Notes: generated from the letters alone by a model not told the origin. Numbered from the stretch's first letter, positions 32,584 to 41,308 are shown. The stretch is DNA of 46,836 bases from an uncultured Microbulbifer sp. (GCF_947489355.1 NZ_CANLDD010000035.1:1-46836), one strand, 5' to 3'. Numbers and translations are program-made.

Positions 32584-33624
32584 ATGAGCAAACGCAAACG
32601 CAGATACCACCGCAAGACGAAGACGGCACAGCCAGCGGCACACGGCGGCAACAGCTCCAGGGTCTTCAATTTTGGCGATCCCGAGCCGGTGCTGGATAAT
32701 AATCTTGCCGATTACCTGGGCACCTTTCTGGAACCCCACGGCGACTATTATGTGCCGCCGGTGTCCCTGAGCGGGCTGATGAAACTACTTGGCGCCAGCG
32801 CCTACCACGGCACCATTCCCTATTTTAAGCGCAATATGTTGCGCAAGTGGTATATCGCCAGCGACGTTCTCCCGCCTGAAGACCTGGCCAATGCCGGCTT
32901 TGATCACGCGGTATTCGGGCACTGCTATTTCAAGAAAATTCTCAACCCCTTTGGCCAGGTACTGCGCCTGCAGCACCTGCCCGCACTGAATATGCGCCGC
33001 CGCAAAGAAGCGGACCGCTACTGCTTGCTGCAACCCAACGGCGACAACCCGGTGCTGTTCGCCCTTGGGGAAGTGATCCAGCTCAGGGAGTACGACCCCA
33101 AGCAACAGATCTATGGCAGGCCCCAGTATCTCGGCGGTGTACAGGCAGTGTTACTGAATGAAGACAGCACCCTGTTCCGACGCAAGTATTACCGCAACGG
33201 CGCCCATATGGGCTATGTCTTCTACACAGCCGATAAAAACCTGAGTGAAGAAGACGAAAAGCTGATCAAGGAACAGGTGCGCCAGAGCAAGGGAGCGGGC
33301 AATTTCCGCTCCCTGTTTGTGAATATTCCAGATGGCAGGGAAAAGTCGGTGCAGATTATCCCGGTGGGGGATATTGCGACGAGAGATGAATTCGAGCGGG
33401 TCAAGAATTTAAGCCGCAACGATGTGATCAGTATGTGGCGCATCCAGCCCGTACTGGCCGGTGTGATGCCGGAAAACGTGGGCGGCTTCGGCGATATCGA
33501 AAAGATCAGCCGCGTCTACTACGAAAACGAGGTGGTGCCGATGCAGGATGTGTTTCTGGCCTTGAATGCACACTTACCCCAGGGGCGCAGGATTCAATTT
33601 TCAAAGCCGGAATTTAAGCAATAA
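32584..33624 (+). CDS. Q: phage portal protein (gpQ)
   Basis: This 346-aa PBSX/P2-type portal protein has PPVSLSGLMKLLGASAYHGTIPYFKRNML, FGHCYFKKILNPFGQVLRLQHLPALNMR, and NVGGFGDIEKISRVYYENEVVPMQDVF near the C-terminus. It is the dodecameric ring at one capsid vertex. It follows terminase by 13 bp. Confidence 0.93.
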   Translation: MSKRKRRYHRKTKTAQPAAHGGNSSRVFNFGDPEPVLDNNLADYLGTFLEPHGDYYVPPVSLSGLMKLLGASAYHGTIPYFKRNMLRKWYIASDVLPPEDLANAGFDHAVFGHCYFKKILNPFGQVLRLQHLPALNMRRRKEADRYCLLQPNGDNPVLFALGEVIQLREYDPKQQIYGRPQYLGGVQAVLLNEDSTLFRRKYYRNGAHMGYVFYTADKNLSEEDEKLIKEQVRQSKGAGNFRSLFVNIPDGREKSVQIIPVGDIATRDEFERVKNLSRNDVISMWRIQPVLAGVMPENVGGFGDIEKISRVYYENEVVPMQDVFLALNAHLPQGRRIQFSKPEFKQ

Positions 33625-33954
33625 ATGAGCACTCGGAAGATATATTTTTTAGACCAATGTTATATAATGGAAGATAGAGTTCACAGGGCCAGATCTCCCG
33701 ACATGCTGATAACCTGTATTAAATGTGAGTCCAGAGCAGTTATCACCAGTAGCAACAGGATAGATCCCAAACTCACCCAGTTATATTGCGCCTGCAAAAA
33801 CAAAGACTGCGGCCACACCTTTGTGTGTGACCTCAGTTTCTGCCATACCATCAGCCCGCCCAAAAGTGATCAGTACACAGCGCTCAAGGGCTTGATCATG
33901 ACACTGCCAGAAAAGGACCGCCTGACTCTGTTGGAGTCGGTAAAAAATCACTAG
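33625..33954 (+). CDS. ogr: Ogr/Delta-like zinc-finger late transcription activator
   Basis: The core MLITCIKCESRAVITSSNRIDPKLTQLYCACKNKDCGHTFVCD has the C-x2-C...C-x4-C zinc finger and the closing HTF motif of P2 Ogr, which recruits RNA polymerase to late promoters. The frame opens at 33625 directly after the portal stop. Internal ATGs at 33667 and 33703 give lengths closer to Ogr (about 72-85 aa). A TATAATG just before 33667 hints at a separate promoter. The true start is unresolved. Confidence 0.85.
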   Translation: MSTRKIYFLDQCYIMEDRVHRARSPDMLITCIKCESRAVITSSNRIDPKLTQLYCACKNKDCGHTFVCDLSFCHTISPPKSDQYTALKGLIMTLPEKDRLTLLESVKNH

Positions 33955-34193
33955 ATATTCTTAACATACCAGTCTGTGACTGGTTTCATTTCCTTGTCTA
34001 TGCGCCGTTCTATACGATACAGTTTCTCGTTAATCAGCTGTAAGAATGCTGCACTTGATTTCTTCGGAGAGTCAAGATTTAGAGAGGCAAGAGCAAGCCG
34101 TACAGTCGATACTTCGTCAATCAAATCTGTTCGACACAAATCCAACTGCTCAGCCTGAGATGCCGAAATAGAAATTACAGAAAAGTTATCCAT
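33951..34193 (-). CDS. small acidic helical protein, unknown function
   Basis: The 80-aa protein (FSVISISASQAEQLDLCRTDLIDEVSTVRLALASLNLDSPKKSSAAFLQLINEKLYRIERRID) is probably a helical hairpin. ATG at 34193 has GGAG upstream. It converges with ogr, overlapping its end by 4 bp, and is the last gene of the leftward early block. The 305 bp upstream (34194-34498) are AT-rich with no gene that I can support. A GGACCAC..GTGGTTCC hairpin at about 34434-34452 may end the methylase transcript. Confidence 0.55.
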   Translation of the reverse strand: MDNFSVISISASQAEQLDLCRTDLIDEVSTVRLALASLNLDSPKKSSAAFLQLINEKLYRIERRIDKEMKPVTDWYVKNI

Positions 34194-34498
34194 GGCGTTA
34201 TTCTCCAGTTTCCTGTTAGAGAATTATTCTGACTTACAAGCAAATCCTAACGGATAACAATTTACCAAATGATTTTTGATTTGCAACCAAATTTTTAGTT
34301 TCTAGTTCTTGAAAAAGCAACAAATAGTCTTTGACCTCAATATTTTTGAAAAATTTTAACCATCAAAAAAAATCTTACGCTTACCTCAGCCAGTGTAATT
34401 GGAATTATCCTCAAGCTCACGCGCTTTTTCAGGGGACCACCCGAGTGGTTCCTACGCAACGCTGGTCGCTTCGATACCACTACACACGCTGCCGTATC

Positions 34499-35368
34499 TC
34501 ACAAACCACCCCCGACTAAATCGAGTCCCTGCTGTTTCTGTCTCGCTTCACAGGCCGGACTTAGCCACAGCACTTCCGTGCGCCTTACACTGCCGCGTCC
34601 ACCACTCGCTGCGACTTGTTTGGTGTACATACGCCAATCTGGTAATGCCTCTTGATACAGATCCGAGTCGTAGCCATTCAGCACCACCATGCCAGCTAAG
34701 TTGCACAGAGCTGAGAGCAGTTCCCTGTGGTCATCTCTTGTCATTTCGTGTCGATAGCAGGCGCCATAGCCCATCTTCCTCGTTTCGTGCAGGTATGGTG
34801 GATCCACAAAGTGGAGGGAATCGTTACTGTCATGCTGCTCCAGTATTTCGATTGCCGGGCGGTTCTCGATCAACACCCCCTGCAAGCGGTCGAGGACTCC
34901 CACCAAATTGTCGGGATACCGTGACCACACCTGCATTGCGGTAGAGTAACGACGACGGGTGTCTATGCGAAATCCGGTACTGTTTTTGGTGGCGCCTGCA
35001 CTGCCAAATCCGAGATGAGCGCGGATCACAGTGCGCCGGGCGCGTTCTACGGGATCCGTTGTCTCTTCCCAGGACAATTCAAACTCGGACCTGGCGTAGG
35101 GCGTAAGCACCAGCAGTTCGCGCAGACGGGCATTGCTATCGGGCTGCTGAAGTACGCGGAAGAGGTTGGCTATGTCTTCGTCCAAGTCGTTGTATACCTC
35201 GCCGTGGCTGCGTACCTTGCGCATCAGAACCCCTGCCGCTCCCCCGTAAGCCTCAGTATAAAGCTGGTGCGGTGGGAAGAATCCTACGATCCAGGGGGCG
35301 AGGCGAAATTTTCCCCCGTGGTAGCGGATCACTGGTGCCCGCACTGTTGATTTAAAAATTTCGCTCAT
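34499..35368 (-). CDS. D12-class N6-adenine DNA methyltransferase (Dam-like)
   Basis: This 289-aa protein has VIRYHGGKFRLAPWIVGFFPPHQLYTEAYGGAAGVLM (SAM-binding FxGG-like motif) and LHFVDPPYLHETRK (catalytic DPPY near 185), in the alpha-class Dam arrangement. It methylates adenine, probably as an orphan phage enzyme against host restriction. The ATG at 35368 follows AAAGGGAGTAA; the longer open frame to 35539 is shadow. It is the second methylase of this prophage. Confidence 0.9.
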   Translation of the reverse strand: MSEIFKSTVRAPVIRYHGGKFRLAPWIVGFFPPHQLYTEAYGGAAGVLMRKVRSHGEVYNDLDEDIANLFRVLQQPDSNARLRELLVLTPYARSEFELSWEETTDPVERARRTVIRAHLGFGSAGATKNSTGFRIDTRRRYSTAMQVWSRYPDNLVGVLDRLQGVLIENRPAIEILEQHDSNDSLHFVDPPYLHETRKMGYGACYRHEMTRDDHRELLSALCNLAGMVVLNGYDSDLYQEALPDWRMYTKQVAASGGRGSVRRTEVLWLSPACEARQKQQGLDLVGGGL

Positions 35369-35420
35369 GTGCGTTACTCCCTTTAATAGGTGCCGGCCTT
35401 TCACCGGCTCGGGGCTTTTC

Positions 35421-35954
35421 TTACTTGGATGGTTCGCTAAACGCCGGCATGGCTTGCTGTAAAACCCAGGCTTCGGATTGAGTGACGTTTGCAGCGACTG
35501 CTTTATGTCCGCAGCCTTCAGGGGAACGGAGGGCGGCAACCAGCTTGGGCAGCATGTATTCCAACAGGGGATTGTCGAATCTTGCTTTTAGAGCATGGGT
35601 AAGACGTGCCCAGTGATCAATGTCTTCTTCCAGGTGTCTGGAGACGTATTTGATAACAGCTTGGGCTCCGATAAACTCTCGCGCGTCTTTGGGGGACAGC
35701 AGGCGGTAGGCCACGATGTCTTTTTCATGGTCGTCGTGATCCCAATCCCCGAGGGGCAGGTCAAACGAGTCACCAGCAAACGCAAACAGTTCTTTACCTT
35801 CGCGCAGGCGAATAGCGATTGGGGTATCTGCTTCAATCCCTGCCGGAAGATCACCAGTCTCGTTTCCTGCAAATTTTGTCCATTCGGGGGTTTCAGGCTG
35901 TACTGGTTTCTGGGTAGTAACGGGAGGTTGGGTGCTTTCTAGTTGGATTTCCAT
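35421..35954 (-). CDS. phage early protein, unknown function
   Basis: The 177-aa acidic protein (ADTPIAIRLREGKELFAFAGDSFDLPLGDWDHDDHEKDIVAYRLLSPKDAREFIGAQ...) has a long helical C-terminus (HWARLTHALKARFDNPLLEYMLPKLVAAL). Its last 20 residues and the noncoding DNA beyond its stop match positions 24-111 of this window, so both prophages carry it. ATG follows AAAAGGATC. No family recognised. Confidence 0.7.
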   Translation of the reverse strand: MEIQLESTQPPVTTQKPVQPETPEWTKFAGNETGDLPAGIEADTPIAIRLREGKELFAFAGDSFDLPLGDWDHDDHEKDIVAYRLLSPKDAREFIGAQAVIKYVSRHLEEDIDHWARLTHALKARFDNPLLEYMLPKLVAALRSPEGCGHKAVAANVTQSEAWVLQQAMPAFSEPSK

Positions 35955-36036
35955 AGTCAGATCCTTTTAAAAATGGGCTCGATACCTGCAGCCCTGGTAG
36001 TTACTGCTGGATGAATGCGCCGAAGCGCGAGAAAAA

Positions 36037-37152
36037 TTATTCAAGATTGCTACCGTTCAATTGCGCGCCTTTCCCCTGGATCGCTACCAATGCGTAGCCG
36101 CGCCCCTTGCGTATCAACTCACCACTGGTCAGCAGGGAATCGAACACGGGCTTGACCACCAGATTGCCACCGCGTACTGCTCGGTTGATCTTGCGCAGCA
36201 CCGGTTGCCGGCCGAACTCACCGAGCCGGATACGGGCGGCGAGTTCCACCTGTTGAGGGTTAAGCCTAGAATTGTTTTTGGCGTTATCTACAACCGTTTT
36301 TTTCTGGTCAACAGTGACTGCTGAACGTTCAGCGGTCTGGGCTAAACGTTTAGAAGTTGGGGTTGAACGTTCAACGGTTTGAGCTGAACGTTTAGAAATT
36401 GAGCCTGAACGTTCAACGGTCTGGCATGAACGTTTAAGGGTTGGGGTTGAACGTTCAGCGCTGGGAGCTAAACGTTCAATTCGGGCGCTGAATATTCCTG
36501 AACAATTAAACGCAAGCAGTGCAACCAGACCAACCACATCCGTCACAATGGCCAAAGCCAGCAGGCCGCCCTGTTGCAGCGTTGCGGGATTGATATGGAT
36601 CAGCGCCGCAAGATTGGCAAAGGCGGCCTGGGCGCTGTCTGTGGCCGGCACACGCAGGGTGTTGAGCTGGGCCAGCACTTGGTTGCGCTGCTGTTCCAGT
36701 TCGGCCAACCGTTCAACCGTTTTCAACGCCCGCTGCCGATAACCGTTCTTTGCGTCGGTTTTGATGACACCGTTTAGGCTTGTGATTTGCTGCTCAATAC
36801 TGGCGAGCTTCTGTTTAAACGTTTGGTATTCCAGGCTGCCGCGAACGTTCAACTGTTGCTGCTGGGTTGTATGGCCGGCCAAAAACCCCACCGTGGCCGC
36901 GATACTGATCACCACCAGCAACGGCCAGAGCAGCAGCAAGGCGTAGCCCACCGGGCGCCCCTGGGCGCGCAGCCACAATCCGAAAGGCGCGAATGCGAAC
37001 TTGCACAGCTCCAGGGCACAGGCGGTTAATCCCGCCACCAGTTGTCCAGCCCCCGCGGCGGGAATTGAGATCCACAGGCCCACGGAAAACACCAGCGAGG
37101 TACCGCAGAAAATCAGTGCCGCCAGGCCAATCACATAACGCCAGAATTTCAT
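36037..37152 (-). CDS. phage membrane protein with coiled coil, heptad tail and C-terminal helical domain
   Basis: The 371-aa paralogue of the 1657-2760 protein has the same order: three membrane segments (about 5-30, 38-60, 65-92), a coiled coil (FKQKLASIEQQITSLNGVIKTDAKNGYRQRAL), and a fourth segment (LLALAIVTDVVGLVALLAF). These are followed by heptads alternating ERSTPTS and KRLAQTA, and a compact end domain (NPQQVELAARIRLGEFGRQPVLRKINRAVRGGN...). Start overlaps the upstream stop (ATGA). It belongs to the early operon downstream of the primase. No known function; membrane-tethered DNA binding is my inference. Confidence 0.75.
   Translation of the reverse strand: MKFWRYVIGLAALIFCGTSLVFSVGLWISIPAAGAGQLVAGLTACALELCKFAFAPFGLWLRAQGRPVGYALLLLWPLLVVISIAATVGFLAGHTTQQQQLNVRGSLEYQTFKQKLASIEQQITSLNGVIKTDAKNGYRQRALKTVERLAELEQQRNQVLAQLNTLRVPATDSAQAAFANLAALIHINPATLQQGGLLALAIVTDVVGLVALLAFNCSGIFSARIERLAPSAERSTPTLKRSCQTVERSGSISKRSAQTVERSTPTSKRLAQTAERSAVTVDQKKTVVDNAKNNSRLNPQQVELAARIRLGEFGRQPVLRKINRAVRGGNLVVKPVFDSLLTSGELIRKGRGYALVAIQGKGAQLNGSNLE
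36320..36487 (-). repeat. array of eight 21-bp repeats inside a coding region
   Basis: Eight units of 21 bp each contain an eight-base core GAACGTTC, AAACGTTT, GAACGTTT or AAACGTTC, and most units begin GCT or GTT. GAACGTTC and AAACGTTT are perfect palindromes. Palindromes of the same wording recur outside the array at about 36818-36825 (AAACGTTT) and 36842-36849 (GAACGTTC). Each unit encodes a heptad of the 36037-37152 protein, always with CGT for the arginine. The array corresponds in position to 2316-2567, but with a different core sequence. Confidence 0.85.
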
Positions 37153-37364
37153 CCCACCGCCTCCCCATTCAGGGGCCGATAACTGTTACCAGCTTTTACA
37201 AACAGGCAAACGTCGGCAAGGCGGTACTGATCGCCGTTCCCCTTGACGCGGTAGCAATCCGTGGTGTTGAGGATTTTCACCGGGAACGGCAAGGCCCGCT
37301 GAGGCGGGTTCTGGTAAAAGTATCTGGAGTCTTCGCGGATGGCCGCATACAGTTGAGTGCTCAT
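37149..37364 (-). CDS. small phage protein, unknown function
   Basis: The 71-aa protein (QLYAAIREDSRYFYQNPPQRALPFPVKILNTTDCYRVKGNGDQYRLADVCLFVK) looks beta-rich and soluble. The ATG has a GGAGG ribosome site and the stop overlaps the membrane-protein start. Not recognised. Confidence 0.65.
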   Translation of the reverse strand: MSTQLYAAIREDSRYFYQNPPQRALPFPVKILNTTDCYRVKGNGDQYRLADVCLFVKAGNSYRPLNGEAVG

Positions 37365-37377
37365 GGTGGTGCCTCCA

Positions 37378-37593
37378 TTAATGCAGCGTCGGCTGCACCG
37401 GCTCTACGAGTTGCATCATCGCGCTAGTAAATCTTGCCAGTTGGAAGTCAATCTGGCGGCGTTCCTGTGCCTCCCGTAGGGACAATTTGCCCAGTTCTCC
37501 CAGCATCTCCAGCTCTTTGCGGCGGCGGACCCAGGCGCGGACCTTGTCGGCCATCTCTGGAAAAAGGGTGATATGGATATCAAGCGCGCACAT
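37378..37593 (-). CDS. small helical phage protein, unknown function
   Basis: The 71-aa protein (ALDIHITLFPEMADKVRAWVRRRKELEMLGELGKLSLREAQERRQIDFQLARF) is predicted all-helical and charged. ATG at 37593 has a perfect GGAGGT upstream, inside the end of the preceding gene, indicating translational coupling. No family recognised. Confidence 0.65.
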   Translation of the reverse strand: MCALDIHITLFPEMADKVRAWVRRRKELEMLGELGKLSLREAQERRQIDFQLARFTSAMMQLVEPVQPTLH

Positions 37594-38017
37594 GACCACC
37601 TCCGAGCAGTTCCCGGTTCAGGGTTTGCAGTTGGCTCACACGCTCCTCGTGCTCCAGAAAAATTGCCTGCGCGGCGCGCAGCTCGCGCATGGCCTCTTCC
37701 TGAACCACCGTGGTGGTAGCAGGACAGGCGATGCGCTCGCGGCACAAGGCCAGCGCCAGGCGAATCTGCCGGACCTGGGCCAAATCCAGTACAACAATCT
37801 CATTTCCCATTGGGTGTCCCTCCAGTGGTGAAAATGCCCGCGGACTTTGCCCGCGGTGGGTGTAGGCGGCCTCGCGGGCGAGACAACCGAAAAGCACTTC
37901 GTCACAGACCAGCGCACTCCAGCTGGAGGCGCGATGCACGGCAGCGTTGTTGAGCCAGGCGTGATAGACCTGCATTTCGCTCACGCAGTGGAAAAGCCGC
38001 AGCCGGTACTGGTTCAT
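37580..38017 (-). CDS. phage early protein, possibly with an internal second start
   Basis: The 145-aa frame has two parts. Residues 1-69 (LRLFHCVSEMQVYHAWLNNAAVHRASSW...) end in RGQSPRAFSPLEGHP. Residues 70-145 (GNEIVVLDLAQVRQIRLALALCRERIACPATTTVVQEEAMRELRAA...) form a separate helical unit. An ATG at 37810 between them has a strong GGAGGG 6 bp upstream, so the second part may also be made alone. The start overlaps the previous stop by 4 bp. Not recognised. Confidence 0.6.
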   Translation of the reverse strand: MNQYRLRLFHCVSEMQVYHAWLNNAAVHRASSWSALVCDEVLFGCLAREAAYTHRGQSPRAFSPLEGHPMGNEIVVLDLAQVRQIRLALALCRERIACPATTTVVQEEAMRELRAAQAIFLEHEERVSQLQTLNRELLGGGHVRA

Positions 38018-38289
38018 GGGTGCGCACTCTCCCTGCGCTGTTCCTTGAATTGCTCGCGCAACCGGTTAAGGCGTGCGCGCATATCCCCGCGCAGGGCGAC
38101 TGGCTGTTTGCTGAGCCACTCCAATATCTGGGCGCGGGTACGGGTGCTGAGCAAATGCCAAGCCAGACAGTTGCGGCGGTGGGCTTCGCTGCTGGGATCT
38201 TGCGGATCCCGGATAAGGAGGGGGGTGTCGGAAAGACTGAACTGAGCGAACCCACCCTTGAGTGCTGTACAAAAAACTCGATTTTTCAT
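38014..38289 (-). CDS. small basic phage protein, unknown function
   Basis: The 91-aa protein has CLAWHLLSTRTRAQILEWLSKQPVALRGDMRARLNRLREQFKEQRR, a helical basic region, following a segment (AQFSLSDTPLLIRDP) that is encoded by the left arm of the 36-bp inverted repeat. First of the small genes after the primase. The start lies within the repeat-framed region, so its N-terminus may be constrained by DNA function. Confidence 0.6.
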   Translation of the reverse strand: MKNRVFCTALKGGFAQFSLSDTPLLIRDPQDPSSEAHRRNCLAWHLLSTRTRAQILEWLSKQPVALRGDMRARLNRLREQFKEQRRESAHP

Positions 38290-38540
38290 GCACTTAACGC
38301 CTGTTTTCCGGTGCGGTTATAAAACGCACCAGACTGAACCGAAAACTGAACCAATTGATTTACAAGCATTTTTTAAAAGTAAAAAGTTCAGTTTTGTTTT
38401 TCCTGTTTACTGAACCTGGTGCATTCCCGGTTCACCCCAGGTGCGTTTGGCCCCATTCTCTGAAACCCTTGCCCCGTGTGGCTTTCCGGCCAGTTACTAC
38501 TATTGGTGCGCTCGGTTCAGTCTTTCCGATACCCCCCTCC
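38217..38540. repeat. 36-bp inverted repeat framing a CTGAACC-rich spacer (origin-like)
   Basis: Arms at 38217-38252 and 38505-38540 match at 33 of 36 positions in opposite orientation. Both contain GGAGGGGGGT, TCGGAAAGACTGAAC and GAGCG. The 252-bp spacer is partly AT-rich and holds ACTGAACC at 38333, 38345 and 38409 plus GTTCAGT at 38386; further copies lie in the arms. Noncoding DNA 38290-38545 has no gene. The location between the primase and a small-gene block suits a replication origin or control region (inference). Confidence 0.7.
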
Positions 38541-38545
38541 GTTTT

Positions 38546-41308
38546 TCAAGCGCCCCCCGTTTTGGCGTCTGGATTCCCAAAAACCCAACAAAAGCGGGTG
38601 CGGTCATCGTCGATTGCGGACTTGACGTTTTTGCAGCTGAGAAACTTGCGGCGGTGGCTGTTTGGCAGCAGTTTTTTCAGGTTGTTGATATCGGGGTGAT
38701 CCACCTTGGCCAGTTCGCACTCGCGTTTGTAATGAATCAAATGGACGGCAATTTTCGTGGGATCTTTGCTGTGGTTGAGGGTTTGTGCCTCCACTTTGCC
38801 GCTGTGATCGGTGTATATGGACGGGGCCTGTGGATCATCCACCAAGCGCACATTGAGGTAGTCGTAGATTTCCCAGAATTTCTGCACTTCCGGGTGATCG
38901 GCACTGAGCCGGCCCTGGCGATTGACCGCGCGCAGGTAGACATAGTGTTGGATGTCTTTAACCGTGGCCTCACTCAACGCGGGAAACACCAGGGGCAGGA
39001 CACCAACCATGGCGGATACCATGGCGTGGTTCTTGACCACACGCTGGTCGTGTATCTCGCCGCGGTGGGCATACTCCGCATCCAGTGTTGGGTAATCACC
39101 GAGGATTTTTTTCAGAATGGCTTTTTCTCTGTGCAGCACAGCCGGTAGAAACCCGCTGGCCTCCTCTACGGGCACACGTTCAAAACGTTGTGCGAGCAGT
39201 TTTGTGGCCGGTGAAAAATGGTCTTTGGTGGCATGGCAGTGGACAATTCGCGAGAGCAGCGCGGGACTGCCGTCTACGGTGTCATTCTGAGCGATCACAA
39301 TGGAGCCTCTAAACGGTGGCTCGATGGTGTCGTTGCTGTTGTTACGCGCACCGGTACCGCGGGGTGAGCGCCCATTATAGGCGGTCTTCAGCTCTTCAAA
39401 GTCGAAGGCGCCCTTCTTGGCCTTGTCATTGCGGTCCGATTCGATCAGCACCAGGGGCAGATTGGAGACCTGCACAAAGTTGCGTGTGCGGTTGGAAAAA
39501 GTGGCCTTGCCGGGGTCGAACCCTTCGTAATCATCGCGGCCGCAGAGTTTCCATAGGAATTCGATCACCGTGGATTTACCGGCGCCGTGCTCACCGGTGA
39601 GTTCCAAAAACGGGAAGGCTTTCAGCTCTATACGGATTTGCTCGGCAAACAGGGAGCCCAACCAGAATGCCAAAGCCACCATGCCCGGGTTAGAAAACAC
39701 CGCGTGAAAGTCCCCGATCCAGGCGGGGGCGAAATCGGTATTGTGGTAGTGCTTAAAACTCTTGAAGCTGGTTTTGATACGCTGTTTGCCGGCAGTGAAA
39801 TAGCCCTGGCGGTTGCGCTTCAGTTTACGACCATTGTGAAAGGCGAAGTCCTGAAAGACATACACTTGGCAGCGTTTCTCATAGCCCAGGAAATTGATGG
39901 TTTCCACGGTTTTGACACCACCGTCAAACCAGCGGTCTCTCAATAGTTTTAACTGGTGCTCGCTGCCGTCGAAAGTGGAGCCGGGGGCCTGATTTAACAG
40001 AGCCTTGTTAAAGGATTTGGGACTTTCCAGGTGGGAACCGGTAAAGGCGACCTGCAGCCCTATACCACGGGGTACGGCAATATTGAAATAGTAGGCAACC
40101 TCACGGGTTTCTTTATTGATTTCACAGTAGAGGAACCTGGGCAGGCAGTTGCTGATACTGGTGGTGTTTAGGCTGCGGTCGAACAGCTCGCGGCCACGCT
40201 CGGTGGCCAGGGCATCCTCAATGGTTTTAACTGCCGGCTTTTCCTTGTCACCCTCCTCAATGTCATCCTGGTTGAGCTGTTCGCTCACTTCGCTGAGATA
40301 CCGGCTCAGGGCCTCTTCCACCTCAACCGAGTACAGGCGGTTGTCAAACTCCAACACCGTATAGCTGCGGCGTTTTCTGCAGTACCAGTGGTAGGCTTTT
40401 TCTTCGATGCTTTTGGCGGTAAACAAGCGCCCGCGATACAGGCACTCTTCAATAAAGGATGGCGTGATCCTGTCGAGGCGGTAGAGATCGTCCCAATCCT
40501 CGGAACCCCTCACCAGGCAGGTATCCACCTGCTCCCCCTTATCCTGCAGCTGCTCAAAGTACCGGCCCATGCGCTCCCCGGCGGGATCGTTGTCATAGGC
40601 CAGACGCCAGGTGATGTCCTGCTGCTTGTGGGCCTCGATTACTTGCCAGGGAAGATTGTTGCTGCTGAAAGCGGCAACGACTTTAAACCCGCACAGCCAC
40701 AGTGCAATTGCGTGGAAAATCCCTTCGACGATATACACCACATCACTTTTTTCCAGCACCTGGCCGGGCGGCTGCCACGATTTACCGTCCGCGTAACGAA
40801 ACCCCGTTTTAAAGAAGGCTTTCTCACCCAGAGATCGTTCATCGTTTTTATTGATGATCCGTTCCCAGTAGTAGCCACCGTCGAGATGGAAACGCACGGT
40901 AGGGGCGTAGCCGCCCCCCGGTAGCAGCCGCGCTCCCTGCTCGAACCAATCACCAATTTTGCTTAACGAAAACTGGCGTACATGACCCATATAGGCCCGT
41001 GCTGTGGCATTCGGATCTTCTGGTGTAGCCGGGTAGCGTTTGGAGAAGTTCTCGAAGATATCCGGGTATATGTCCCGTACCGGCTCCTCATAGCCACAAT
41101 TATTTTTGTGGTTACAGCGGACCACTATGGGACTTTCAACACTGATCCAGGCGGAGCGCTTACCACACTGTGGGCAGCGCCCCTGCTGAAAGTGCCTCTC
41201 CTGGCGCTTGAACTGAAAGGAGTGATCCCCCTCAAGCGCCGCCACCACATCCCGGTTGATCTGGGTGTAGTCCATTGTCTGCACCCTAGTTGTGGCTTGA
41301 CTTGTCAT
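38546..41308 (-). CDS. phage primase-helicase with zinc finger and TOPRIM domain
   Basis: This 920-aa replication protein has a CHC2-like zinc finger at about 44-71 (CPQCGKRSAW...CNHKNNCG), a TOPRIM segment near 195-270 (DVVYIVEGIFHAIAL, RLAYDNDPAGERMG), and a helicase/ATPase domain with Walker A GEHGAGKST near 570 followed by VLIESDRND. It primes and unwinds phage DNA and replaces the P2 A-protein rolling-circle system. The ATG at 41308 overlaps the Cox-like gene (ATGA) and has GGAAGAAAAGG upstream. Confidence 0.88.
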   Translation of the reverse strand: MTSQATTRVQTMDYTQINRDVVAALEGDHSFQFKRQERHFQQGRCPQCGKRSAWISVESPIVVRCNHKNNCGYEEPVRDIYPDIFENFSKRYPATPEDPNATARAYMGHVRQFSLSKIGDWFEQGARLLPGGGYAPTVRFHLDGGYYWERIINKNDERSLGEKAFFKTGFRYADGKSWQPPGQVLEKSDVVYIVEGIFHAIALWLCGFKVVAAFSSNNLPWQVIEAHKQQDITWRLAYDNDPAGERMGRYFEQLQDKGEQVDTCLVRGSEDWDDLYRLDRITPSFIEECLYRGRLFTAKSIEEKAYHWYCRKRRSYTVLEFDNRLYSVEVEEALSRYLSEVSEQLNQDDIEEGDKEKPAVKTIEDALATERGRELFDRSLNTTSISNCLPRFLYCEINKETREVAYYFNIAVPRGIGLQVAFTGSHLESPKSFNKALLNQAPGSTFDGSEHQLKLLRDRWFDGGVKTVETINFLGYEKRCQVYVFQDFAFHNGRKLKRNRQGYFTAGKQRIKTSFKSFKHYHNTDFAPAWIGDFHAVFSNPGMVALAFWLGSLFAEQIRIELKAFPFLELTGEHGAGKSTVIEFLWKLCGRDDYEGFDPGKATFSNRTRNFVQVSNLPLVLIESDRNDKAKKGAFDFEELKTAYNGRSPRGTGARNNSNDTIEPPFRGSIVIAQNDTVDGSPALLSRIVHCHATKDHFSPATKLLAQRFERVPVEEASGFLPAVLHREKAILKKILGDYPTLDAEYAHRGEIHDQRVVKNHAMVSAMVGVLPLVFPALSEATVKDIQHYVYLRAVNRQGRLSADHPEVQKFWEIYDYLNVRLVDDPQAPSIYTDHSGKVEAQTLNHSKDPTKIAVHLIHYKRECELAKVDHPDINNLKKLLPNSHRRKFLSCKNVKSAIDDDRTRFCWVFGNPDAKTGGA

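Noticed and set aside
34399..34944. Rightward 181-codon frame overlapping the end of the adenine methylase
   Set aside because: Most of it is antisense to the D12 methylase, and the composition is that of a shadow frame.
38441..39148. Rightward 235-codon frame beginning near the right inverted-repeat arm
   Set aside because: It is antisense to the primase C-terminus. Its FSLSDTPL segment arises because the inverted repeat mirrors the coding left arm.
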